A DNA stretch of 64,000 bases from Modestobacter lapidis (GTDB lineage Bacteria; Actinomycetota; Actinomycetes; Mycobacteriales; Geodermatophilaceae), in the NCBI GenBank assembly GCA_019779905.1, contig JABAKE010000002.1:248001-312000 (forward strand). Direction: 5' to 3'. A model generated the notes under the pieces. It was not told where the DNA came from. It did no database searches and saw only the letters and a program-made list of their open reading frames with translations. The translations under genes and the position numbers were made by a program. Numbering within the stretch: the stretch's first letter is position 1; every line of letters begins with the position of its first letter. Positions 27,145-35,459 of this stretch are shown here, in pieces.

Positions 27145-29126
27145 ATGCGACCAAGAAGCCGATCAACGTTGTCGACGTGACGTACGCACGCACGGGCGAG
27201 TCCGTGAACACCGACGCGATGGGTATGCGCGAGATGCAGCAGCGTGTCTTCGCCAAGCGCGAAGCGCAGCATCTGTTGGTCAAGGCCCCGCCGGCCTCGG
27301 GCAAGTCGCGGGCGCTGATGTTTGTGGCGCTCGACAAGCTCTACAACCAGGGTCGTAAGAAGGTAGTTGTGGCTGTGCCGGAGCGGTCGATCGGCGGGTC
27401 GTTTGCCTCAACGAGCCTCACCCAGTCCGGGTTCTTCGCGGACTGGAAGGTCAAGCCTGAGCTCAACCTGTGCGACCCCGGCTCCTCGCAGGGCAAGGTC
27501 GGCGCCTTCATCGAGTTCCTGAACGGCCCCGAGGGGGTCCTGATCTGCACGCACGCCACGCTGCGTTTCGCCGTCGAGAAGCTGACCCCAGACGCGTTCA
27601 ACGGCACCGTGCTCGCGATCGACGAGTTTCACCATGTTTCTGCCGACATCGAAGCCAGCCGCCTCGGCGCGCTCCTGCGTGATGTCATGAACGGCTCGGA
27701 CGTGCACATCATCGCGATGACGGGCTCATACTTCCGCGGCGACTCGGTTCCTGTGCTGTCGGCCGAGGACGAGGCGCGGTTCACGCCGGTCACCTTCAAC
27801 TACTACGACCAGCTCAATGGTTACGAGTACCTGAACTCGCTCGGCATCGGCCACCACTTCTACCAAGGCCGCTACACCGAGGCGATCGGCGAGGTCTTCG
27901 ACCTGGACAAGAAGACGATCCTCCACATCCCGAACGTGAACTCGGGAGAGTCCACGAAGGACAAGATTGAGGAGGTCGGGTTCATCATCGACTCGATCGG
28001 CCACGTCGAGTCCACCGACCCTGACACTGGGATCATCAGCATCCGCAGGGCCGACACCGGCGAGCTCCTGCGCCTGGCCGACCTCGTAGATGACACGGAC
28101 CAGAAGAAGCGCGCCGACACCCTGCACCACCTCTCCACTGTCGCATCGAAGGACCGGGACGCCGTAGACGTGATTCTGGCTCTCGGGATGGCCAAGGAGG
28201 GTTTCGACTGGCCTTTTGCCGAGCACGCCCTCACTGTCGGCTATCGGGCATCGCTGACTGAGGTCATCCAGATCATTGGTCGCGTCACCCGTGACTCGCC
28301 CGGCAAGGAGCACGCTCAGTTCACCAACCTAATTGCCGAGCCGGACGCATCGCAGAGCGAGGTGAAGGTGTCGGTGAACAACATGCTGAAGGCCATCACG
28401 GCGTCGCTGCTGATGGAACAGGTGCTGGCCCAGAACTTCGAGTTCAAGACTAAGCGCAGCGGTGACGACGCTCCGACCCCGCCGAGCGTCATCAAAATTA
28501 GAGGTTTCAAGGAGCCTAGCTCCGAGCGGGTCAAGCAGATCGTCGAGACGGACCTCAATGACCTGAAGGCGACCATCCTGCAGGACGACACGTTCGCAAA
28601 GGCCGCTGCTGGCTCAGTGGACCCCGAGACGACCAACAAGATTTTGATCCCGAAGATCATCCGGGAGCGCTATCCCGACTTGGACGATTCGCAGGTCGAG
28701 GAACTGCGCCAGCAGGTGGTCGTGGACTCTGTCATCAAGAACGGCGAAGTCCGTGAAGTAGGCGACAAGCGGTTTATCAAGATGTCGGAAAAGTTCGTCA
28801 ACATCGACGACATCAACATCAACCTAATCGACTCCGTCAACCCATTCCAGCGCGCCTTCGAGGTTATCTCCAAGTCCGTCACGCCTTCCGTGCTGCGGAT
28901 CATCTCGGATGCGATTACTTCGACAAGGGTTGTGATAACCGAGGAAGAGGCGCTGACTACCTGGCCGAAGCTTCAGCAGTGGGCCAAGGTCAACGGGCGC
29001 AAACCGAACTTGCGCTCCGACGATCCGACCGAGAAGCGGTACGCCGAGGTAGTGCTCTTCCTGCAGAAGAAAAAGCAGGAGCGCGATGCCGCGCAGCGCA
29101 ACGCCGAGGCTCGGGACGACGTATGA
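27141..29126 (+). CDS. DExH-box superfamily 2 helicase
   Basis: A 661-residue helicase starting at GTG 27141, overlapping the methylase stop as GTGA. Motif I is APPASGKS (residues 49-56), motif II DEFHH (161-165), motif III MTGS (193-196), a motif V-like AKEGFDWP (351-358) and motif VI QIIGRVTRD (377-385). The C-terminal part ends in a helicase-associated module (WPKLQQWAKVNGRKPNLRS, then EKRYAEVVLFLQ). A similar module is at the N-terminus of the next protein. No nuclease domain is seen. It probably translocates on DNA for the methylase/GIY-YIG system. Confidence 0.85.
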   Translation: MNATKKPINVVDVTYARTGESVNTDAMGMREMQQRVFAKREAQHLLVKAPPASGKSRALMFVALDKLYNQGRKKVVVAVPERSIGGSFASTSLTQSGFFADWKVKPELNLCDPGSSQGKVGAFIEFLNGPEGVLICTHATLRFAVEKLTPDAFNGTVLAIDEFHHVSADIEASRLGALLRDVMNGSDVHIIAMTGSYFRGDSVPVLSAEDEARFTPVTFNYYDQLNGYEYLNSLGIGHHFYQGRYTEAIGEVFDLDKKTILHIPNVNSGESTKDKIEEVGFIIDSIGHVESTDPDTGIISIRRADTGELLRLADLVDDTDQKKRADTLHHLSTVASKDRDAVDVILALGMAKEGFDWPFAEHALTVGYRASLTEVIQIIGRVTRDSPGKEHAQFTNLIAEPDASQSEVKVSVNNMLKAITASLLMEQVLAQNFEFKTKRSGDDAPTPPSVIKIRGFKEPSSERVKQIVETDLNDLKATILQDDTFAKAAAGSVDPETTNKILIPKIIRERYPDLDDSQVEELRQQVVVDSVIKNGEVREVGDKRFIKMSEKFVNIDDININLIDSVNPFQRAFEVISKSVTPSVLRIISDAITSTRVVITEEEALTTWPKLQQWAKVNGRKPNLRSDDPTEKRYAEVVLFLQKKKQERDAAQRNAEARDDV

Positions 29127-30316
29127 GCGCCAGCGACGAAGCGGGGTCGGCAGACGCCGTCGTCCCAGCCAGCATCGATGACATCCTCGACTCTGACTTC
29201 AATGGCCTGCTCGACGGACCTGATCGGGCCATGAAGGTCACCTCAGCCGATCGCCTGAAGCGGGGATTCCTGGAGATTGTTGAATTCCGACGCGTACACG
29301 AGCGGCTCCCAAGCTCTACAACGCGTGAAATCGCCGAACGCAAGCTCGGCGCCCGGCTCGACGGCATCCTCGCCAGCGAGGAGAAGATCGCTGCGCTGAA
29401 GCCACTCGACGAGTTTGGTCTCCTGGAGACGCCCGAGGCGCCAGCGTCGCTTGACGACCTGCTCGGTGGCAACGACCTCGACCTGCTCGATGACGAGTCC
29501 GGACTCTTGGACGTCTCAGACCTGCCGGTGCGCCGTCAGACTTACGACAGCGGGAACGCGGCGCGCCGCGAGAAGGCACAGGACTTCGAGCGGTTCGAGC
29601 CGCTCTTCAAGCAGAAGCACGCCGAGCTGCGTGACGGTGTGAGCAAGCTGCTGTCCTACCCAGGCATGACCCACATCCTCCCTGGGGCCTTCTTCGTCCT
29701 CAACGGAGTCATGCTGTTCATCGCCGAGGTTGGTGAGACCGAATACAAGAAGACGACCGTGAGACAAAACAAGCGTGAACGGCTCCGCTGCATCTTCGAG
29801 AACGGCACCGAGTCTTCGATGTATCGGCAGTCCCTAGGCATCAGGCTGAGCGACGAGGACGGCCAGATCGTCGTCAAGTCCGAACCGCCCGAGATCCTCA
29901 GCGATGACCAGGTGAGCGGCTACATCTACGTGCTTCGGTCCCTCAGCGCGGACCCGCAGGTTGCCGGCATCAAGGACCTCTACAAGATCGGCTTCACACG
30001 CGGGTCGGTCGAACTCCGAATCAAGGACGCGGAGAAATCGCCGACGTATCTGATGGCGCGAGTGGAGGTGGTGGCCAGCTACCGCACCTACAACCTCAAG
30101 GCGTCTGCCCTGGAGAACTTGCTGCACCGAGTCTTCGCAGAAGTCCGCCTCGACATAAGCCAGGTGGATCGCTGGGGCCGGGACTACGACGCGTCGGAGT
30201 GGTTTGTGGTTCCGAGGGCCGTTATCGACCAGGCCATCGAACTGATCCAGTCAGGAGCGATCGTCCGCTACGTCTATGACGCAACCGCGCAGGGGCTCGT
30301 CGAGCGCGGCCAGTAG
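29123..30316 (+). CDS. GIY-YIG nuclease-family protein (Mug113/T5orf172 type)
   Basis: A 397-residue protein, ATG overlapping the helicase stop as ATGA. The acidic N-terminus (IDDILDSDFNGLLDG) is followed at about 48-85 by a module like the helicase C-terminus (FRRVHERLPSS, then ERKLGARLDGI). The GIY-YIG core is GYIYVLRS (266-273), YKIGFTR (287-293), an Arg at about 299 and the E-x-x-x-H pair in ALENLLHRVF (331-335). This is the Mug113-like branch, often attached to mobile or defence genes. As the only visible nuclease in the operon it is the candidate effector. Confidence 0.83.
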   Translation: MSASDEAGSADAVVPASIDDILDSDFNGLLDGPDRAMKVTSADRLKRGFLEIVEFRRVHERLPSSTTREIAERKLGARLDGILASEEKIAALKPLDEFGLLETPEAPASLDDLLGGNDLDLLDDESGLLDVSDLPVRRQTYDSGNAARREKAQDFERFEPLFKQKHAELRDGVSKLLSYPGMTHILPGAFFVLNGVMLFIAEVGETEYKKTTVRQNKRERLRCIFENGTESSMYRQSLGIRLSDEDGQIVVKSEPPEILSDDQVSGYIYVLRSLSADPQVAGIKDLYKIGFTRGSVELRIKDAEKSPTYLMARVEVVASYRTYNLKASALENLLHRVFAEVRLDISQVDRWGRDYDASEWFVVPRAVIDQAIELIQSGAIVRYVYDATAQGLVERGQ

Positions 30317-30353
30317 CCATGCCTGCAGCCAGCACCGACCTGTAGACGTAGCA

Positions 30354-30380
30354 GGCCCGGCCACCGTGAGGCGCCGGGCC
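30354..30380 (+). terminator. Hairpin terminator after the methylase-helicase-GIY-YIG operon
   Basis: GGCCCGGC at 30354-30361 pairs with GCCGGGCC at 30373-30380 across an 11-base loop, followed by GTGTTTA. It lies 37 bases past the GIY-YIG stop in the convergent space before the XRE gene. Confidence 0.6.
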
Positions 30381-30521
30381 GTGTTTATGGTGGGGTGGAC
30401 TAGCGGTTGTCGAGTGGGTGGCCAGTCAGCAAATCCTTCAGAGTGCCCTATGACAACTCCCACTCTGCACGGCAAGTCCGACCGACAGGAGAGAGCGGCA
30501 GAGCCCGAGCGTCCCAGCGCA

Positions 30522-31757
30522 TCACGCCCGGCTATGAACCAGGTCCTCGCTCTTGTCGAGGATTTGGTCCATGAGGCCGATCTCCTGGTCGAGCTCCTCA
30601 CCTCGGAGTACCAGCAGCCGCTCCACGTCGAGCGTCGCCACGGCGAGCTGTGCCGCACAGAGCTGGACGAAGTCGTCGTACTGCTCCTGCTGCGCGGGCG
30701 ACAGCTCGTCCCACTCGGTCGGTGCCTGCAGTCGTCGGGACCACCGCTCGCGGGCGTGTGCACCGTGGACGGCGACGTACTCGAGGATCCGTGCGGCGCG
30801 ACCCACGAGGTCGATGAACGCCTCGACGCCTCGCGCCTGCGCATCGAGCTGCGCTTCGGCCTCGTCGAGCTTCACTGCGAGCTCCTGCCGCTGCTGCCGG
30901 TTCCGGCGAGCGACCCACACGAGACCGCTCACAGCTAGGACGACTGCGGGACCGGCGACGAGCCCCGTGAGAAGCGCGGCGCCACCGGCCATGCCCGCTC
31001 CGCCGGCCGCGAGGGTGCCGCCTCCCAGCAGGGCGAGCGCGGCATTGGACGCGGCGACGCCGGACAGCCCGGAGATGGCGACACCCGTCGAGGCCGTGCC
31101 CCAGGTGACGGCGGCGGTGAAGGCCGCATAGGCAGTAGCCGCGCCCGCCGCGCTCCCCACCGCTACGCCTGCTGCCGCCCCGGACAGCGTCTGGGCGACC
31201 CCGTAGCTCGCGAAACGCAGCCGGAACGCGGCTGTGGCAGCGGCGTCGGCGCCTTCTTCCGGAACGCCCTCTTCCAGGCTCTCCGTCGGCGGTGGAGGGG
31301 CGCCTGAGATGGCATCGGCGGCGCGCACGAATGGGAGGAAGAACTCGTCCCGAGCCAGGTCGTGCGCCTCGTTGAAGGCATCCACCGTGCTCGACAGGCG
31401 GTCGGTCCGTTCTTCGACGATGCGCTGCACGCGCACCAGTCGGTTCCGCAGGGACTCGTCCGTCGCGCCCGCCGATCCTCCGCCAGCCGCGGCGAGGTTC
31501 TCGGTGCGCCGCGCGGCGAGCGTCACGAGCTCGCCGGGCAAGAGATCGAGCGCCTGGTTGAGGCCAACGAGTCGGTCGGCGCTGGGGCTCGAGAGGCCGC
31601 TCTCGATGCGAGAGATCGCGACTCCGGCGCCGGCTTCTCCGTATCCCGCACGGACGCCCAGTTCGCGCTGAGTCAACCTCGGGGACTGCGCCTCGCGCAG
31701 CTCACGGACCACCAGGCCGAGCGCCTCGGGCGAGTAGTTCACTCGGAGCGAGCCCAT
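30522..31757 (-). CDS. XRE-family HTH protein with glycine-rich membrane segment and coiled-coil tail
   Basis: A 411-residue protein. Residues about 12-70 form an XRE/Cro helix-turn-helix (LTQRELGVRAGYGEAG, ISRIESGLSSPSADRL). An acidic linker leads to about 100 residues of Ala/Gly-rich hydrophobic sequence (for example GAAAGVAVGSAAGAATAYAA and GGGTLAAGGAGMAGGAALL) with glycine-zipper spacing. A basic boundary (VARRNRQQRQ) and a long helical tail follow. A DNA-binding head on a membrane-inserting body is unusual. It could be a membrane-tethered regulator or an effector whose expression is self-controlled. Its start lies inside the end of the upstream 62-aa gene, so the two are co-transcribed. 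Confidence 0.7.
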   Translation of the reverse strand: MGSLRVNYSPEALGLVVRELREAQSPRLTQRELGVRAGYGEAGAGVAISRIESGLSSPSADRLVGLNQALDLLPGELVTLAARRTENLAAAGGGSAGATDESLRNRLVRVQRIVEERTDRLSSTVDAFNEAHDLARDEFFLPFVRAADAISGAPPPPTESLEEGVPEEGADAAATAAFRLRFASYGVAQTLSGAAAGVAVGSAAGAATAYAAFTAAVTWGTASTGVAISGLSGVAASNAALALLGGGTLAAGGAGMAGGAALLTGLVAGPAVVLAVSGLVWVARRNRQQRQELAVKLDEAEAQLDAQARGVEAFIDLVGRAARILEYVAVHGAHARERWSRRLQAPTEWDELSPAQQEQYDDFVQLCAAQLAVATLDVERLLVLRGEELDQEIGLMDQILDKSEDLVHSRA

Positions 31758-31927
31758 GACGCCTTGATTTCACCGCCGAGCTCCGTGCAGGAGCGGGCAG
31801 CCTGGGCGACGTCCCGGCCTGCCTGCTTCGCGGCCTTGATCACAGCCGGGTCTTCGACCACGAAGTGGACGCGCCGCGCCGCCCGGGTCGCCTCGGTGAC
31901 CACCACTGCCTTGTTGATCCGTGCCAT
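31739..31927 (-). CDS. Small 62-aa protein co-transcribed with the XRE/membrane protein
   Basis: ATG 31927 is preceded by GGAGG at good spacing. The protein (starting MARINKAVVVTEATRAARRV) is basic at the N-terminus and ends about 19 bases inside the downstream gene. No family was recognised. The strong ribosome site and overlap support a real gene, perhaps a partner or antidote of the XRE/membrane protein. Confidence 0.6.
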   Translation of the reverse strand: MARINKAVVVTEATRAARRVHFVVEDPAVIKAAKQAGRDVAQAARSCTELGGEIKASWARSE

Positions 31928-32131
31928 GTCTGCCTCCGGTAACGATGTAGGGAGGTGAAGACTCGCACTTAGCCCCTAAGTCGTCCAGCACTATCGCAAC
32001 GTGTCATCCGACCGGACTAAGCGGTCGCTCGCGCCATAGCCTGCAGCGCCGGGCATGAGATGACGCGGTCGGCCGTCCGAGCCGCGCAGGCCCGCCGACC
32101 TACCCCTAGCGTCGGACCATCGCCACGGGGT

Positions 32132-32176
32132 CGCGCCGAGGGACTCGAACCTCGTACCGCCACTGCCAGGCCGTCA
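32132..32176. repeat. Decayed internal att-like site (tRNA 3' remnant)
   Basis: GAGGGACTCGAACCTCG followed by CACTGCCAGGCCGTCA resembles the left att site including its island-side flank: the final 16 bases are identical to 17155-17170. The T-arm half carries substitutions and small deletions that break base pairing, so it is not a tRNA. It suggests an old junction inside the island. Confidence 0.6.
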
Positions 32177-32320
32177 CTGGCGGCAGCCACCTGACGATTC
32201 GCCCTCCGTCACCGCTCGGCCCCGCGCAGCACCGCCCGGAGTCGCTCGACCAGGGCCTTGGCGTCGATCCTCGTGCCCCTTCCCCGGGCCGTCCTGCTCC
32301 TGGGCGCTACTGGCGATCGA

Positions 32321-32341
32321 CCAAGATCATGTGCCACACAC
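32321..32341 (+). repeat. 21-bp near-perfect direct repeat, copy 1
   Basis: CCAAGATCATGTGCCACACA plus C here and CCAAGATCAAGTGCCACACA plus C at 34086-34106 differ at one base. They bracket the DUF6308 fragment, the SNase-like lipoprotein and 700 bases of non-coding DNA. Origin unknown. Confidence 0.5.
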
Positions 32342-32344
32342 CTC

Positions 32345-32776
32345 ATGCGCATCCCGACCGACGTGAGCATCCGCGACGCGGCGGCCGCTGCCCTCCTGTC
32401 GGACGGCTCCCCCGCCGATCTGGCCTGGCAGCTGTTGCGGAAGCCGAAGGGGATGGGGTGGGTCATCGTGAACAAGCTGCTCGCCCGGAAACGGCCCCAG
32501 CTGATCGCGGTCTACGACGGCGTGGTCAGCTGCGCGTTCGGGTGCCCGCCGGGGTTGTGGAGCTGGCTGCAGCCCCTGTTCGCGGCGCGGGACGGCGCGC
32601 TTCCCGACCTGTTGGCCTGGCAGCGGGACGCCGCCGGGGTGCCCGAGGCGGTGTCCCCGTTGCGGGTCCTCGACGTCATCATCTGGATGCGCCACGAGGG
32701 CGAACACCGGCAGGACGGCTGCCGCGGGATGGCCTGGGGGCTAGCCGCGGGCGGCGACGCCCGTCAGTCCTCGTAG
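32345..32776 (+). pseudogene. N-terminally truncated DUF6308-family gene
   Basis: From an ATG at 32345 the frame encodes MRIPTDVSIRDAAAAALL, VNKLLARKRPQLIAVYDGVV and LRVLDVIIWMRHEG, which match the core and C-terminus of DUF6308 proteins. By recollection complete members are longer and have an additional N-terminal part, which is not found upstream; instead the 21-bp repeat and att remnant are there. It may be a fragment left by recombination. Function of the family is unknown. Confidence 0.5.
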
Positions 32777-33537
32777 CAGATGCCGTCCCCGTCGCCGTCG
32801 CGGCAGTACCCACCACCACCACCACCGCCGCTGTTCCGGTAGCGCCGATTCCACTCCTCGAACTCCCGTCTGGACTCCTCCTCCCGAACGAGACGCTCTG
32901 CCTCGGCCTGCTCGAACTCGGCCAGGCAGGTGCCGTAGCCGGTGGTGCGCGCGGCCTTCGTGGCGTTGCCGGCGGCGACGATGAGGGGCGCGTACTGCAC
33001 CTGCACGGGGGAGAGCACGTCTGCGTAGCGGATCGCGAACGTCGTGGTGGCGGGTTCGCTGTCGTCGTCGTCGAGCTCGAACCCGTCCGGCTCCCAGAAG
33101 CCGCCGGCGACCAGCTGCTCGTTCACCGACGCCGCGGGCGCGGGCGGCTCAGGAGTGTCCGAGCCTGCCGGAAGCAGATGCACGAACGCCCAGTCGCCGC
33201 TGTCGTCGGCCATGGCCACGAGCACGCGGGTTCCGACGGGGAGCATGGACTCCTTGGCCGCCATCGCCTGCTCGCGCAGCGACTGCTCAGCGTTGAAGCA
33301 TCCGCCGTCGACGGGCCCGATCAGGTTCAGCTTGACGTCGGCGCTGTCGACCTCGAGCTGGTTCGGGTTGTACGGGTCGTGGCTGGTGACGGTGCCGATG
33401 AAGGTCATCTCGCCGAAGTGGAAGGGGTCGACCTCGGGCTCGTCCGTGCCTCCGCAGCCCGTGGCCATTAGCAGGGCGGCGATGGCCAGCGCCCTGCCGG
33501 CTCGGTAGCGCGGTCGTGTCTTCGCCGTCCCGTACAT
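32764..33537 (-). CDS. SNase-like lipoprotein with Excalibur calcium-binding C-terminus
   Basis: A 257-residue protein. ATG 33537 gives a signal peptide with lipobox (LLMATGCGG). The middle has the order of a staphylococcal nuclease domain (LNLIGPVDGGCFNAEQ, then VGTRVLVAMADDSGDWAF and VNEQLVAGGFW) but the catalytic Arg/Glu set is not clear, so it may be inactive. After a charged helix and a Gly run, the C-terminus is CRDGDGDGICYED, an Excalibur motif that binds calcium. It lies in the second part of the island and overlaps the 3' end of the DUF6308 fragment by 13 bases. Confidence 0.65.
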   Translation of the reverse strand: MYGTAKTRPRYRAGRALAIAALLMATGCGGTDEPEVDPFHFGEMTFIGTVTSHDPYNPNQLEVDSADVKLNLIGPVDGGCFNAEQSLREQAMAAKESMLPVGTRVLVAMADDSGDWAFVHLLPAGSDTPEPPAPAASVNEQLVAGGFWEPDGFELDDDDSEPATTTFAIRYADVLSPVQVQYAPLIVAAGNATKAARTTGYGTCLAEFEQAEAERLVREEESRREFEEWNRRYRNSGGGGGGGYCRDGDGDGICYED

Positions 33538-34252
33538 GATTCCCGTCCCATGCTGAGCGGCCCATCCCGGTGGGCGGTGACTTGGTATGGCGACGCTAGC
33601 CCGGGATGCGGAACCTGATCGTCGACGAGTGACCCGGCCACGCCGGTGCGATTCGCAACCGAGCACAGCTGTCACGCGCGTCCCTCGATCAGAGGGCCTG
33701 CAGACGCGCTCGGCGGGTTCCAACGCGGCAGCTATCTGCGACCGGCCCTGTGCGACTGCATGCGGCGTTCGAGCGATACGGGAGGTTGACGAAGCCGAGG
33801 TGCTGCCGCAAACAAGCTGCTCCAGACCTGGGCGCAGCACCGCAACGACAACGGCGGCACCACCTCACCGGCCTCGCCGGTGCTCAACCAGACCCTGTTG
33901 CTGACGTTCCCCGACCGATCGCGACCACCAAGGTCGACGCCGGCAGCGCCTCCTGCAGCAACCTCCCGTCCACCGCGATGGCGTCATCAGGACGTTCCCG
34001 CAGGGACGAGGTCAACGGCTATCAGCTGTATGGCCCGGCCCCCTACACCCGGGCTTCGTCGCGGCCGTCGAGCACTGAAGAAGGTCCAAGATCAAGTGCC
34101 ACACACGTCTTGCATTTCGGTCGTCGGACGCGGTGCCGGTTACCAGCGCGCCTGGCAGTAGCGAACGGATCAGTCCGACAAGGTCAGCCGGCCACCGTGA
34201 GGGTTCTCCGGCGACCTCGCCGCCACATGCGCACGCCGCCTAGGATCCCGTC
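33538..34252. other. Non-coding or degraded region
   Basis: About 715 bases with only short overlapping frames and no recognisable protein; probably decayed sequence. It contains the second copy of the 21-bp repeat at 34086-34106. Confidence 0.4.
34086..34106 (+). repeat. 21-bp near-perfect direct repeat, copy 2
   Basis: Same orientation as 32321-32341 with a single A/T difference. No inverted partner is seen, so it is not an obvious IS terminus. Confidence 0.5.
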
Positions 34253-35410
34253 GTGGAGGACTCGGTGCACCACTGGCTGCCCGATCACCAGCTCGGTGTG
34301 GCCGGGACCCTGTCACATGCGGATGAGCTGATCGGCCAGGTCGCCGACGTGCTCTTCGCCTACCAGACGCGGCCCGATGGAACCTTCGAGCTCGAGGAGC
34401 AGCCCGCCTTCCCCAACACGCGCACCGTCGTGACACACGTGGTCCCGATACCGCGGAAGGTCCCGTTGCTCGTCGCCGATGCGCTGGTCGCGCTCCGAGC
34501 CGCGCTCGAGCACGCGCTGTTCGCCGAGGTCGAGTTCCGCGACGGGGCGCTGGACGAGAAGGCCGCGCGCCTGGTCGAAATCCCGGCGTCCCGCAAGACC
34601 GAGGACTTCGAGTCCTGGGCGAAGGGTCGCGTGAAGAACGGCCCTGCCTCGCTGCTTCCCGGCACCGAGCTGGTGAAGCGGATCGAGGGGCTGCAGCCGT
34701 TCAACCGGAAGGACGCCGAGAACCACCCGCTGGCCCGCCTCGTGCTCCACACGAACCACGCGAAGCACCGGACTCCGGCGGTCACGGCGGTCCGTATCGC
34801 CGCCATGTACAAGGAGGACCAGATGCCTCGCTCGGTCCGCAGCCTTCCGGCTCGCCCGGAGGTGCCGCTGCGGGTGGGGGACGTCATCGCCGAGACTCCG
34901 TTCGGCACTCGGGTGCCGGTCGCGCTCTTCCCGACGATCGGCATCAACCGGCCCGAGACGAACCGGTGGCCGGTGCTGATGCAGGAGTTGGAGGAAATCT
35001 CCCACTGGGTCCGGACCCAGGCGGTGCCGCGCCTCGTCACTGGCACCGAGCCGCCCAGGCCCGAGCTGCCGACGCGCTACGACATCGCTGTGGGGCACGG
35101 TGACGAGCGCCGCGCGATCTCAGCGGGCTCGACCACGCCCGCCGCCGACCGACACAAGCAGCGCTTGGGCGCGGCAGCGGTCCGCATCGACATGGTCGAC
35201 ATGCTCCGTCAGATGGACGGCTCCCCGAACGTCGAGCAGATCTCGGCCTGGCTGGATCACCTGACCGACGAGGAGGTGCTCGAGCGGATGTCCCGGCTGC
35301 AGATGACCCACACCTACGACCCCGACATCGTGCTGCGCAACTTCGAGGTTCTGAAGGCCATGCAAGACGACGCCGTGGCGTTCGGAGCGGAGGCGGCAGC
35401 GAGCGACTGA
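34253..35410 (+). CDS. Hypothetical protein, 385 aa
   Basis: A soluble protein starting at GTG 34253. I do not recognise the family. It has a helical N-terminal half (VADALVALRAALEHALFAEV) and conserved-looking segments NHPLARLVLHTNHAKHR and LPARPEVPLRVGDVIAETP. The C-terminus is helical. Clean coding bias and length argue that it is a real gene. It converges with the YfbU-like gene. Confidence 0.6.
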   Translation: MEDSVHHWLPDHQLGVAGTLSHADELIGQVADVLFAYQTRPDGTFELEEQPAFPNTRTVVTHVVPIPRKVPLLVADALVALRAALEHALFAEVEFRDGALDEKAARLVEIPASRKTEDFESWAKGRVKNGPASLLPGTELVKRIEGLQPFNRKDAENHPLARLVLHTNHAKHRTPAVTAVRIAAMYKEDQMPRSVRSLPARPEVPLRVGDVIAETPFGTRVPVALFPTIGINRPETNRWPVLMQELEEISHWVRTQAVPRLVTGTEPPRPELPTRYDIAVGHGDERRAISAGSTTPAADRHKQRLGAAAVRIDMVDMLRQMDGSPNVEQISAWLDHLTDEEVLERMSRLQMTHTYDPDIVLRNFEVLKAMQDDAVAFGAEAAASD

Positions 35411-35459
35411 GCCGCAGAGCCGGCTGAGGCCTCCTGGTCCCAGGCACCCCTCCTGTCGG

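Larger units (their letters stand above)
31928..32344. other. Intergenic region containing a decayed att site
   Basis: Upstream of the XRE operon. Apart from the att-like remnant at 32132-32176 and the 21-bp repeat at 32321-32341, no gene or RNA was recognised. Confidence 0.45.

Noticed and set aside
17585-30316. BREX, DISARM or Dnd system
   Set aside because: No PglZ, BrxC, DrmA/DrmB or Dnd proteins are encoded, only methylase, helicase, GIY-YIG and PLD-like proteins.
33880-34161. 93-aa plus-strand ORF
   Set aside because: Low-complexity Arg/Pro/Ser frame with no ribosome site or recognisable family.
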